DNA from: Embiotoca jacksoni
Lineage: Eukaryota > Chordata > Actinopteri > Embiotocidae
Direction of reading: 5' to 3'
Length of the DNA stretch: 64,000 nt
Assembly: GCA_022577435.1 (NCBI GenBank)
Contig: JAKOON010000003.1
Location: 1,654,501 to 1,718,500 of the forward strand
Part shown: positions 21,681 through 32,200 of the stretch, in pieces
Numbering within the stretch: position 1 is the first letter of the stretch
How the letters are laid out: each line of letters starts with the position of its first letter
Notes under the pieces: model-generated
The model's input: only the letters and a program-made list of their open reading frames with translations
Databases searched by the model: none
What the model was told of the DNA's origin: nothing
Program-made: the position numbers and the translations under genes

Positions 21681-24600
21681 CGTGCATTTCGTCTTTCCTT
21701 TCTGTCTTCTTACTTTTACATTTTAACGCTTTTCAGCCGTTAGTGTCGGAATAATTCAGACTGAGTTGGTGTTGCAGATGAAAACAGAAAAGATGTTCAC
21801 TGACAGCTTTCAGTCTGATGATGCTTCCAAGTAACTGAAGGGACGCTGAGCCCGTTTGACTGAATGATTTAAAGGAGGGACAAAGTACTCAACAAAGTCC
21901 ACTGTGATTCGCTCCTCTCCTCACGTGACACATCATTTTCTAATAAAGCAAGTAACAGTTAATAAATGAAAACATTATTAAATATTAGATTATTAAAACA
22001 AAACGGTATCTATTAAAAGTTTGCTCAACCTTAAAGTCAGACTTTTAAAAACATTTGATTCGGTTTTATTTGTGTCTGTCACAGAAGTCAACGTTCTCCT
22101 GGAGACGTTGCATTTCTGCAGACTGAGTGCGCCACCTGGTGGACTTTAAAGTGCATTGCATCATTTGTTAATCACTTCAACTTTCCTGTTTGGTCCTTTT
22201 CAACTCTGTTCTGCCTGCAGATGTGATTTTTATTCTCTCTGACTGCTTAGAAATGAATTAAAAACACAGTAAGACGATAACGCTGTAAACTAAACCGATC
22301 TAATCACCAGCTGAGAGTCCAGATGCATTCACGAATGTCGTCTTTCCTTCTTCCTGCAGGTGTCCGTCTCCAAACTTCAGTTTGCTGAAACTAGAAATGG
22401 GTTTGAGACCTTTCTGTTAGTGGTGTCTGTTCCTGCCTGTAGATTATAAGGCAGCAGAGGGACATCTAGAAACCAGCTTTTTATTGTCTCTTCATATCAA
22501 TCACATCAAAACAAGTGTTCAAGTTTGGACTCTCTCAGATAAACAGATTTATAGAAATAGTGTCAGTCATATTACATATTACACTAATTAATGGTGCTTA
22601 GCTTCGTGTCAGTCCTCGTCTTACTCAGACCGATGTGGAGACTTGCAGACGGTAGAAGTGACAGACGACAGCAGTGCTGACTGGATACGTGAAGGATGAG
22701 TGAAAAGGTGTTATTGTAGAAGACGGTATGGAAACAATCAGTGGAGCATGAAGGTTCTCAGAAACATGGACTGTAGCTTCTGTGAGGAAAAAATACAAAT
22801 AGAAGTGCAGAAGCTGCTGTCGTGTGTCCTCATTCACGTGTGCAGTCATCTTCAGTGTTGATATTCACAGAAACATCTGTCATCTACTAACAGGTCACTG
22901 CAGCACTTCATCAGTTGGAGTCGGATTCTCTGAGGAGTCTGTCGGACGTTGGTCGGGTTTATCTCTCGTTATTAAGAAGTTTAATGTGAGTGAGCGGAGT
23001 ATGCATGAATAACAAGAAGCCCTTTATATGTGCTCCAAGAATAGAAAACGTAGTCCTCTTAAAAACTGGGTCGTTAAAGTATTAATTTATTGAACATCGC
23101 CACCAAAATACATCAAAGACAGGAGAGTTAAATCAAAAACATCTGTTAGTAGTGTGCGTTAAAATAAGCACCAGTTGTGTGTTCTGGTTCAACCTGTTGA
23201 CAAGCAGCTGTGTTATTCGTTATTATGGAACCGAACATGATGATAAAAACCTGCAGCTTTATGATTGGCCTGCTTCCCTTCAGCAGAACTTCCTCTAGAG
23301 GGCGCTGCAGCTCTATGTCATGCAGCAACATCTCAGCTTGATGTTCTGTTTCTGTTACGTTCAGTTTAGAGCTTTCAGAGTAAATGTGCATCCATTAAAG
23401 CTTCAAAAGAGTCTGTCTGCATGCAGAGTTTGATTTTAATGCAGACATTTTTGATTTGATCTTTTCTGAAGATAATTGCGCTGCAGTTTTGAAACATCTG
23501 AGAACATGCATGTGAATGTAGAAGTGACAGATGATGTTTGAGGCTGCATCAGGAGCCGTGAGGCTGTAAAACAACAGAACAAAAGAAATACCACGAAGTG
23601 ATGTAAAAGTGTGTTTAAACCTCAGAGACATTCATCCTACAACACGTGTGTCTGGAACAGAAAAGTGAACATTAGCAGGATTCATTTCATCTCAGACTTT
23701 AATGGAGATGGTTTGTTCCTGTACCATATTTAAATCCATTAGGTGTCCAGGAGAGCAGAGATTTTCAGAGTAAAGGTCAGCCTGTGTGGAAAAATTGAAA
23801 TCATCACAATTAAATTAGAAGCCCTGTGTGATTCTGTCATTGACGGTGTAAAAGGGAACGGGCCGGTGCAGTGAAGAGGTTTTAGGGGGGAACCACATTA
23901 TGTACAAGTGAATCCCCTGCAGGCTGCACTGATAAAGTATAATGAAGCACCAGCAGGCAGCGTGTGATCATTCAGGACAACTAAAGTTGCTTTTATTTCT
24001 CATGTTGTTCATTGAGGTGAATGGATCGTTGGTGGACATGCTAACGGCCCGAATGCTAATGTCAGAGTTAAATCTGCATGTTAATCCAGCTGCACTGAAC
24101 TCCTGCATTCCTCTCAGCACATCCGATTTACATAAACATCCACTGAATAATGAGAACGGAAGGTGGCGTCCCAAACAGTTACACTCTGATGCAGTGATTT
24201 ATCAGCAGGAGTTCAGCTGCTCAGATGGCAGAAAGAAGGAAAGTAAAAACTACTTTGCAAATGTTCATTTACACATAAATACATACATAATAGAACTAAA
24301 ATAAACTGTCAATCAAATTATTTTTTCATGAGAAAACCAAATATTCATAGATTCCAGCATCTCAGTTTTGACTATTTGAGGTTTTTTCTCTATTTTCTGC
24401 AGCAAACTTCATTTCTATGATCTGATTAAACAACGTGCTGAAAGATATCAGGTTGTCTTTGGGAAATTCTACTTTTGTTTATTTGGCAGGATTTGGATTT
24501 ATCAGTATTGATGATAGATTGATTTTGAGCTGCCTGATGAGAGTAGATCATCTTTTAAATCTCTTTAATAAAACGTGTTTTTATTGGAGAGCCTTTGCTG

Positions 24601-24791
24601 ATTTCATTTGATTTGAGTGATCCACTTTTATTTCTTTTATCCTTTTTTAATTTGCTTCATATTTGTTATGTATGATCTCTGTGCTGCTGGATTATAAAGC
24701 TTGTTGAAGTCATTGGTTTTGATTTGATGGCATCTTTCATATGAAGCACTTTGTAACAGAAGTTCCAAAAAGTGTGGTATGAATAAACAAC

Positions 24792-24832
<41 letters not shown>

Positions 24833-25170
24833 CTAGATTTCACAAAATGATCTGAAAAGCAAGCAGAATTTGTGACTTTAGATTTGTCCCCAATTCATGA
24901 AAATACATGAAGGAAATGTTGTAGGTAAGATCCAAAGAAGCCCAGTTTGACTTCAGGACTCCACCTGATGTTCTCCAGCTGTTAATCAGAGCAAACTTCG
25001 AAATATCACCTGACTGTTCAACCTCGGGGAGAGGAGGACATTATTTTATGCATTTTAATTTATTATTCCCACTTTTTACGTCATATTAATCCCGCGTGGC
25101 TCCCTCAGACTGCATGTTGGCCACTTAAGGAACCGCTGCGTTTGGAAATGAGCTGTGTTGAGCTTCCTGC
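21681..25170. other. gnai2-inka1 intergenic region
   Basis: 3.5 kb, AT-rich. The only recognised feature is a LINE-like 3' tail with (ATT)n at 24,560-24,831. Short open frames have no similarity I recognise. Confidence 0.8.
24560..24831 (+). mobile_element. LINE-like 3' end with (ATT)n tail
   Basis: GAAGCACTTTGTAACA followed by GTGTGGTATGAATAAACAA and about twelve ATT units. This layout resembles the 3' ends of fish L2/CR1-group LINEs. No reverse transcriptase sequence is present; the 5' limit is a guess. Confidence 0.55.
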
Positions 25171-25175
25171 GCGCT

Positions 25176-25262
25176 GATTGGCTGCTTCAGAATCCGGCTG
25201 CTCTGATTGGCTGCTGCAGAGCGCCCAGCTATAAAAGGAGGAGAGCAGCGCTGGACGTCTCA
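25176..25262 (+). promoter_or_regulatory. inka1 core promoter: two inverted CCAAT boxes, TATA box, initiator
   Basis: ATTGG at 25,177-25,181 and 25,206-25,210 (both in GATTGGCTGC), TATAAAAG at 25,230-25,237, and an initiator-like TCAGTCT with A at 25,262, 32 bp after the first T of the TATA box. Positions and spacing are those of a typical TATA promoter. The start site is inferred. Confidence 0.75.
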
Positions 25263-25354
25263 GTCTGCACATCTGCGTCTGTTCAAACTACCGGAGGACG
25301 GTTCCCTCTCTAACGGGACGACCTGCTCTGTAAACGGAGCCCGTCACGTCAGAG
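25262..25354 (+). other. inka1: inka1 exon 1 (non-coding)
   Basis: From the predicted start site to a GTGAGT donor; no ATG. The next intron is only 84 bp (25,355-25,438) and ends TTTTACAG. Confidence 0.65.
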
Positions 25355-25438
25355 GTGAGTGTTTTCTACCTGGTTTGATTTAAACAGATTATGTCTGAGT
25401 GATCCGGTTTTTAATCCTATTCACCGTTTGTTTTACAG

Positions 25439-25471
25439 GAGCTGAGTTTGCAGATGAAAAAAAAAGAGATG
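25439..25471 (+). CDS. inka1: inka1 exon 2 (start-codon exon, 33 bp)
   Basis: Acceptor TTTTACAG, donor GTGAGT. Holds ATG at 25,454 then nine A residues, reading MKKKEM, and a second ATG at 25,469 that is the exon's last codon. Both are in phase 0 with the next exon, which begins LCFRDSSDCLRQQ. The second ATG gives MLC..., which I recall as the usual start of vertebrate Inka proteins and therefore favour. Confidence 0.75.
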
Positions 25472-27779
25472 GTGAGTTTGATTTATCTTCATTAATTATT
25501 ATTATTATCATTATCACATCACAGGTGGCCTTTAGTTCATCTGGAGTATTATTTCACTCTAAATGAAAATTAAACCGTGAAATGAATAGAAGTCTTCCAA
25601 CATATGGAGGAACATCTGCTGCTGCAGCAGAAGGCTGAACGATGCTCGGATGTCTTTTTATTGTGAAGTAATGAGTCCGTACAAAACATTTGTTGTTGCC
25701 CAAACAGTTCATTCTTCTCCCACTTTAAAGCAGCATATGGAGACATTTATCAGTTTATCAGTTTAACGGACGTTCACTGATATTTTAAATAAGAGTTGCA
25801 CTTCCTGCTTCGGTAGTTTCTCGTTCTCTTGTAAAATCCAGCAGAGTTATGATAAATAAAATGGGGCAGAAGGTCCTGACGGTGCAGATTGAAGGAGGGG
25901 GGGGGGGGGGGGGGGCATGCAGGGTCAAAGGTCAGACTGCAGGCTATAAGGTGCTGCTCTGCTGCTGTTGGATGTGACCTCTGCAGATGAAGCTCAGTCA
26001 CAGTTAGCTGGAAGTCTTCTGCTCTGTCTGGAAGTTATTCAAGTAGAAAGAATATGTTTGAAACTCTCATTTTAACATTTCATCTTGATTTCGTCTCGGC
26101 TGTTTTCTCTAAAGAAACTGGGACCTCGTTTTTTTTTTGTTGTTTTTTTTTTCCTGCTTCAATCCGACTCTTAAACTCTCTCACACTCTTGTCACATGAC
26201 CTCCGTTCTCCCGTGTGAGTTTGAGAGCGAGCCGCTCCCCGTTCACTGGCTGACTCGGTCCAATCAGCTCGCTGACCCAGACAGGAAGCAGCAGTATGAA
26301 AGTCCCGAGTGTTAAAGAAGCGGGACCGAGCCGCGCGGCTGGATGAAGCTGCACCGGACCCCTCGGCCTGCAGATGTTCTTCTCTCTGGACTCTGTGTGG
26401 AGACCGAGTTGAGGTTTCTCTCTGATCACATCTGTGTGAGTCACTGCTGACTCGGTGAAAAGAGGGCGTTCACCGGAGCCGCCGGTGTGGTTCTGAAAAT
26501 GAACAGACAGATGAATGTGCTTTGTGTTGAGCTTTGCTGGTTGAAGAGTCTTTGAGCGGCAGGTCAGAGATTACAATAAGAGAAAAGAAGTTCTTTCACG
26601 AGACTCCAGACAAGTCTGAGCGTGTCCTCACAACAGTCCCTGAGAAGAGGTGTTATTATCACAACCTTTCTGCAGCACTTCATTATAAAGACTCGGTAGG
26701 TTTCATGGATTTACTCCTCTCCTCTCCTCTCCTCTCCTCTCCTCTCCTCTCCTCTCCTCTCCTCTCCTCAGCTTTGTTTCCGTGACTCCAGCGACTGCCT
26801 GCGGCAGCAGATGCAGTACATGATGAGGTCCCTGCAGGACCTGAAGCAGCTGCGGCGAGCGTGTCCCGCAGCCCGCCGCCCCGCCGCCCCCCTCGGCACG
26901 CAGCTCCCGGCGTTGGCGCGCCACTCGGCGGTGGCCCGAGCCTGTCAGCAGCGAGCCATGCAGCGGGAGCAGCGCACGCGGCTGCGGATGTCCGACGCCA
27001 GCTCGGCCGGCACCTACGACTCGGCCTGCTGCCTGGCGAGTCCCCTGGAGGAGGAGGAGCAGGAGGAGGAAGGGGAGCAGGACTCCAGCAGCCGGCTCGG
27101 TCTGAGCCTCAGGTTGAGCCTCGGCTCCCCCAGCAGTCAGAAGAGTCTGGAGTTTGATTCGGGCTACTCGGAGGCGTCGTGGCAGGACGACGGGGTCGTT
27201 CTCCGGAGGACGAGGAACGTCAGGGTGTCGTCTTCGGCCTGCCTCCGAACAAACAGAGCGCCGAGCGGACGGGTTCGACCCAAATCCACCTCCGACGCCT
27301 GTCTGGAGAGGTGGACGTCGTTCGAGGTCGGCGACCCGGAGGACTGGACGAACTCGTTACTGACCCGAGGACGCAACCGCCAGCCGCTGGTGCTGGGCGA
27401 CAACAGCTTCGCAGACCTCATACAGAACTGGATGGACTTACCGGACTGTCCCGAGCCGTCGGAGCTGAAGACGGACTCGGGTCGCCGACCGGGACGAGGC
27501 TTCTTCGTGAACATGCGGAGGAAGCTGGTCGGGTTTTCTAAGAGCGTGGAGGACCGGGTGAAGATGAGACCCGCCGACTCGTCTCGCGCCAACAGAGCCG
27601 CCGACGCTCCGAAGCGTCTGTCCTGTCCCGTCGGGGCGGCGCAGACCAAAGTCCCGTTTTTCCATCAGTCCCACTCGGGCATCAACGAGCTCCACTCGGA
27701 CTTCTACCGCTTCACCGCTCTCATGAAGTCGGGCAGCCGGCAGCCCATCATCTGCAAAGATATCATCGGCTACGTCTGA
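25454..27779 (+). CDS. inka1: PAK4-inhibitor Inka-box protein, inka1 (spliced)
   Basis: Join of 25,454-25,471 and 26,772-27,779 gives 341 residues; starting at the second ATG (25,469) gives 336. Inka proteins bind and inhibit the kinase PAK4 and act in actin control and neural-crest development. Features in 341-residue numbering: an N-terminal helix-like LRQQMQYMMRSLQDLKQL (15-32), an acidic run EEEEQEEEGE (99-108), FDSGYSEASW (134-143), the Inka box about 175-231 with RPKSTSDACLERW and RQPLVLGDNSFADLIQNWMD, a conserved KRLSCP (287-292), and the C-terminal SRQPIICKD (328-336) that repeats the RQP core of the box. The C terminus and the SRQPIIC motif match INKA1 better than INKA2. Frame intact, GC-rich third positions. 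Confidence 0.94.
25896..25915. repeat. G homopolymer of about 20
   Basis: Uninterrupted G run; length is likely uncertain in any assembly. Confidence 0.9.
25922..25934 (+). promoter_or_regulatory. DR1-like motif in inka1 intron 2
   Basis: GGGTCA-A-AGGTCA, one base from a perfect DR1. Confidence 0.3.
26170..26480 (+). promoter_or_regulatory. Possible internal promoter of inka1
   Basis: CpG-containing, GC-richer than its surroundings, with a CCAATCAG box at about 26,260 and no TATA box. Transcripts starting here would first reach ATG at 26,811 and give a 322-residue form. Inference only. Confidence 0.25.
26716..26769 (+). repeat. (CTCCT)n microsatellite acting as polypyrimidine tract of inka1 exon 3
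   Basis: About eleven CTCCT units run directly into the acceptor AG at 26,770-26,771. No other pyrimidine tract is available for this splice site. Confidence 0.9.
26772..27779 (+). CDS. inka1: inka1 exon 3 (main coding exon)
   Basis: 336 codons including the TGA stop at 27,777-27,779. It starts CTTTGTTTCCGTGAC in phase 0 and contains the whole Inka box and C terminus. Long opposite-strand frames (27,164-27,649 and 27,438-27,791) are shadows of this GC-rich exon. Confidence 0.95.
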   Translation, partial: LCFRDSSDCLRQQMQYMMRSLQDLKQLRRACPAARRPAAPLGTQLPALARHSAVARACQQRAMQREQRTRLRMSDASSAGTYDSACCLASPLEEEEQEEEGEQDSSSRLGLSLRLSLGSPSSQKSLEFDSGYSEASWQDDGVVLRRTRNVRVSSSACLRTNRAPSGRVRPKSTSDACLERWTSFEVGDPEDWTNSLLTRGRNRQPLVLGDNSFADLIQNWMDLPDCPEPSELKTDSGRRPGRGFFVNMRRKLVGFSKSVEDRVKMRPADSSRANRAADAPKRLSCPVGAAQTKVPFFHQSHSGINELHSDFYRFTALMKSGSRQPIICKDIIGYV

Positions 27780-27880
27780 TGACATCATCACGTACAGACG
27801 ATACGATCCTCAGAGTCACTTTATTTTTATACGACTGTCTCTCACTTTTTATACTGAAATAAAGATGTTCTCATCGTTTA
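27780..27880 (+). other. inka1: inka1 3'UTR and poly(A) signal
   Basis: Short UTR with AATAAA at 27,858-27,863 and T/GT-rich sequence about 40 bp downstream. End point approximate. Confidence 0.75.
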
Positions 27881-28266
27881 AACTCAACATGCTCTCGTGT
27901 ATATTTTTTTTGTGCTGGTTGACATCTTGGAAACATTTGAACAGGTTTTTTTGATCAGAATTGAAGCTGCTGCTGAGTTTCATTACAGACTCCTCACTGT
28001 TCCCGGAGCTTTTTACCGTCTGCTGCTGGAAAGAAAATGAATGTGGGTCCTTTGTTTTCTTTAGAAACTTAATACTGCTGGCGTGTGTGATGGATGCATG
28101 TTTCTGAGCAATAAAAAAGATAAATTGAACGTGATAACATCTCTTTAGTTCCTAAAAAAGTTCTGCTCTTCTTGGAGACTTTAAACAGGACGATGAAGCT
28201 ATTTACGGGCCAGAACCGAAGGGCTGTGTCAACACAGATGAGGTCATCCCCCGTGTGTGAGTGCAG

Positions 28267-28357
28267 AGTGTGTGTGTGTGTGTGTGTGTGTAGAGAGTGT
28301 GTGTGTGTGTGTGTGTGTGTGTTTGTGTAGAGAGAGTGTGTGTGTGTGTAGAGAGGC
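28267..28357. repeat. (GT)n blocks separated by AGAGAG
   Basis: Three GT blocks split by TAGAGAG motifs. Confidence 0.9.
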
Positions 28358-29218
28358 GAAGCAGCTGCCTGCAGACGGAGTTTCCTCTCCGCTCTGCTTT
28401 ATGAAGCAGAACATCTCGCTAACAGCCCCCGCTTCATTTCACCCGCTCTGCTCTTATTGTGGTCTTACATGTGGTACCGACTCATCCACACATCGGGTCA
28501 TGGTGTAATTAATTCTGGGGTCGGAGGGGGAGGGGTGCTCTGAGATAAGCTAATGATCACTTCACCTTTGCTTTTACAAATTCTCTTTGTTCATCAATTC
28601 AGAAAAGCAGACAATATAAAGATAAGTATGAGTTTCCCATGATCCTCCGCTGCAGCCGGCCTCACCAATCATGTCTGATATCAGGAGGAGAGGGAGGCTT
28701 CTTACCGGGCGCCGTTTGTCTTGTGTGTCCTGGTGGAGTCGGTGAAGGTTGAACACTTATATGGGATGCAATGAACTCTCCTCAGGAAACAGTTTGAACA
28801 TTCACACTGAAAGTTTGGAGAAATGGGGCAGTTCATGATGGAAGAACAAATCGTTTCCTTTGAAGCACATTGTTGGTTCCCGGCGGTCTGCGGAGGTGGA
28901 CACAGGAAGCAGTGGATCCAACACATCTGAACTCAAACGAGAAACTTGACCTCTTTACCTGCAAATAAAAAAGAAAAATTTAAGTTTTAATGAACCAGTA
29001 AATGCAGATCATTTGTTTTTGCCAGGTTTTTTCTTTCAGGGATTTTTTTTCATGCCTGTTTGCTTCAGATGGTTTTATCACACGACCCCTGAAGATGTCA
29101 TGTGACCTCTGGAGCGCTCCACTTTCCTGAAGATGGAAAACTTTCAAGTGACAAACAAACAGAAGTTCACTTTATTTTTTATCGCTCCTGCTCCTCATTA
29201 CTCTGACCACCATTTGAC

Positions 29219-29270
29219 CCCCCTCCTCCTCCTCCTCCTCCACCTCCACCTCCTCCTCCTCCTCTTTATT
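29219..29270. repeat. (CTC)n tract
   Basis: About sixteen CTC/CAC triplets, pyrimidine-rich on the plus strand. Confidence 0.9.
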
Positions 29271-32200
29271 TATCAGGTGTGTGTACATACCTAAGTTCCA
29301 CCTCAACGACCAACATTTCAGATACAAACATCCATGTTAAAATCGATTTCTGTGTAAATTCGGGCTCTTTCTCGGCTGCCTCTGGAGAACTTGTCATTGT
29401 TTCCACATTAATGGACCTCAGAGAGCTTTTGGAGGGTGAAGCTGCTTCAGGATGATTCCTGCAGACGGTCCACTCATACGCTCTTATAAGGGACGGCTGC
29501 CATCCACCGTTACTCTGAGACACCCTCTGTTACCACTAAAAACTACTCATAACGTTGATCTGTTGAGGCATCACACCCTCACGGGGTGGTCAGTCCAACA
29601 TGGTGGACACACAACACACCTGGTAATGAACAGTTCAGCTGCTGATGTGGTCTCTTGTCCTTTCTGATATTTCTCTGTGTTCACTGATCCATCACCTCCA
29701 TGTTAAAGTTTGCCTCCTCAGCTCTGTGGTTATTTTGTGTTGACAGACTCGAACTCTGATTGGAGCTCCAACCTGAAGGTCTACGATCATATTCAGGATT
29801 ATTAAACCGTGTCCTTAAAAAGGACTTTAACTGCATCTCTTGATAGTTTCAGACTATCTATCAGGCTGTCAGGATGCTGTGGATGTAGACGTTTCTGCTC
29901 GAGATTTCACATAGTTACGCTCTGTTTAAGGAACTCTTTGATATTTCTTTCTCTAGTTCGAGGCCGTAGAGGTTGATGAGACCAGTTTCTTTCCAGGAAA
30001 ACAAGAAAAGGAAGAAGGTGGTCAGAAGTGGATGAATTATGTGCAGTGACCTGATTATTTTAGCTGCTGCACTGTGGAAGTCGTCTGTTGGGTCACTCTT
30101 CTACGCTGGTTTTGGATTTTGGTTCCAGATCTCATGACTTTCTTTTCATTTAGTTGAGAAACAGAAGGACATCTGTTTAGATTCACATCAAACGGCTGCA
30201 GACTGATTCGTCCCACACGTCGTGAAGCGGTGTCACTTGGAAGAAGCTAAATGGCATCACGTGGACCCGTTTGCCATTTCGCTGCGAGCAACTTGGCATC
30301 ATGGGACGCAGGAGGCGGGTTTCCATGTCGGAGACAGAAAGAAAGCTGCAGGACCATCTCGGTTTAAATGAGTGTTTAAATGTCCTGCAGTTAACTCATG
30401 CAGATGAGACATCAGCTGACAGATAACAAAGTGATTGCATATGATTTGACGTTTGTTGTTTTCCAGTGGAGTGATTCAGCGAGCTGCTTGTGTGACTCAG
30501 AGAATCACAAACTGCAGAGCGTCCTGCGACGTGTCCTAAAGGGAGAGTTGAGTCGTGTATTTATCAAACACTTTGAAACTGTGTGCAGTTTAAAATACTG
30601 GAGTTGTGTGTTGGACGGATGCCCGGCAGCATTTGGCTTCCATATCTGTCACAGGAGCAGATGGAGATTAAAAGTGTGTCTGCTGCAGTCACAGATAGTG
30701 AGCATCAGCTTCTAACTTTATGTTTCCTTTACTGAGACATGTGCACACACAATCAGGCTCTTCCCATTAACCTATCAAGAGAGACAGGAAGTGCAGAGCG
30801 GGGAGGGGGGGGGGGGTGTTTAGCCTGCAGTCTGACGGAGAATGAATGTGATTAATGTTCTGTTTTGTTTTCTTTCTTTCTGTTTTTGGCTCTGGAGTGG
30901 CTGCATAAATAAAAACCAGAAGAACGTTCAATTTAAAACTGGAGCTTTTGACAGCTCGTGGAGAGATTCTGGTCTCAGTCACCACACACGACTGCTCCGT
31001 TATAATCTGACCGGGTTTAAAAATCATTTCCGAACTCATTAAATCACTGCTGTTGCTGTTCTGATAACTACATCTTAATGAAATACAAATATGAGCCCGT
31101 GGAGCCCCGCGGAAGAATAAACGTCAAAGTACTTGGATGCTGCTGAATTCGTCCACAAGTTTTTTTTATTATAACAGATATACATTTTTATTTAAAGCCT
31201 GTCAGAATATCTTTGTCCTTGTTGTGCCTGCAGCCAGGGTGCATCAGGAAATCATCAGACGATCTTTATTTTGAAATGACACAGCTGCTTTCTTCCTGTA
31301 TAAACCGGACCGTTGGGTTCATGGGAATCATAACAGTTGAGATGAAACGGGGGCGAAATATCCCAGAAGACTTCGCTTTGGTTCTCATGGCCAAACAGGG
31401 CCCCTCAGGTCAGACCCCACTTCCTGTGTTCGGTACAACATGAGGCTTCACGAGCAAACCCACAACCTGGCGCTATAAATAAAATGTTACCGGATGAAAC
31501 GTTGTCATTATGTCATCAACTGGTGGTTTAACACTTAAACAGTATCAGTGCAGTTTTATCTGGATTAAAACTGTTTCAAGAAAAGAGCAGAAAATAAAAT
31601 GCACAAAACAATCACATTAGCTTTCTGCAAAATCAGCATGAAATCAATATGAATTATGACCACGATATAATCCACCGTGTTCAACCCATGGATATTTAAT
31701 TCTTCATATGCTTGATAGAATTTCAGTTCCTTTTTATAAAGAACGTCGCTGTTGTGTTGCAGGTTTTTCACACTTGAATAAACAACCACCATCTCTGGAA
31801 TGCAGTGCTATTTGTTTGACATCTATTTTTACTGAGGTGGCTGCATGAGAGCCGACCTGCCCGAGCCTGCGTCGCTTCGTGTCCCAGCTTTTCTCCCATT
31901 TGGCTCCGTGACACGAGCATGTTTCCAGAGCCGAGCAGCGAACGTGACTTCTCCTCGGAAAAGAAGAGAAACAGTGCAGCAAACAGAACGGAAAAACACG
32001 TTGACTTCTCTGGAGACAATTAACGGGTTCTGTGTTCCTCGCAGAGCCTCGTGTTTCAGCTCATAAAGCAGCAGTTTCATACTGCAAAAAGACTTTTAAA
32101 CTTCATCTTCCTGCAGCTCTCAGAGCTGCAACAGAAACTGTTTGAATTGTGCACCAATAAATAACACAAAGGAGACTTTCCAAAAGCGTGTGGACGATGC

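Larger units (their letters stand above)
25472..26771 (+). other. inka1 intron 2 (1.3 kb)
   Basis: Holds a run of about 20 G at 25,896-25,915, a DR1 variant at 25,922, a GC-rich CCAAT-containing block at 26,170-26,480 and the (CTCCT)n tract at its 3' end. Confidence 0.8.

Noticed and set aside
27164..27791. Minus-strand frames of 161 and 117 codons opposite inka1
   Set aside because: The plus strand encodes a recognisable Inka-box protein; GC-rich coding DNA often leaves the opposite strand open.
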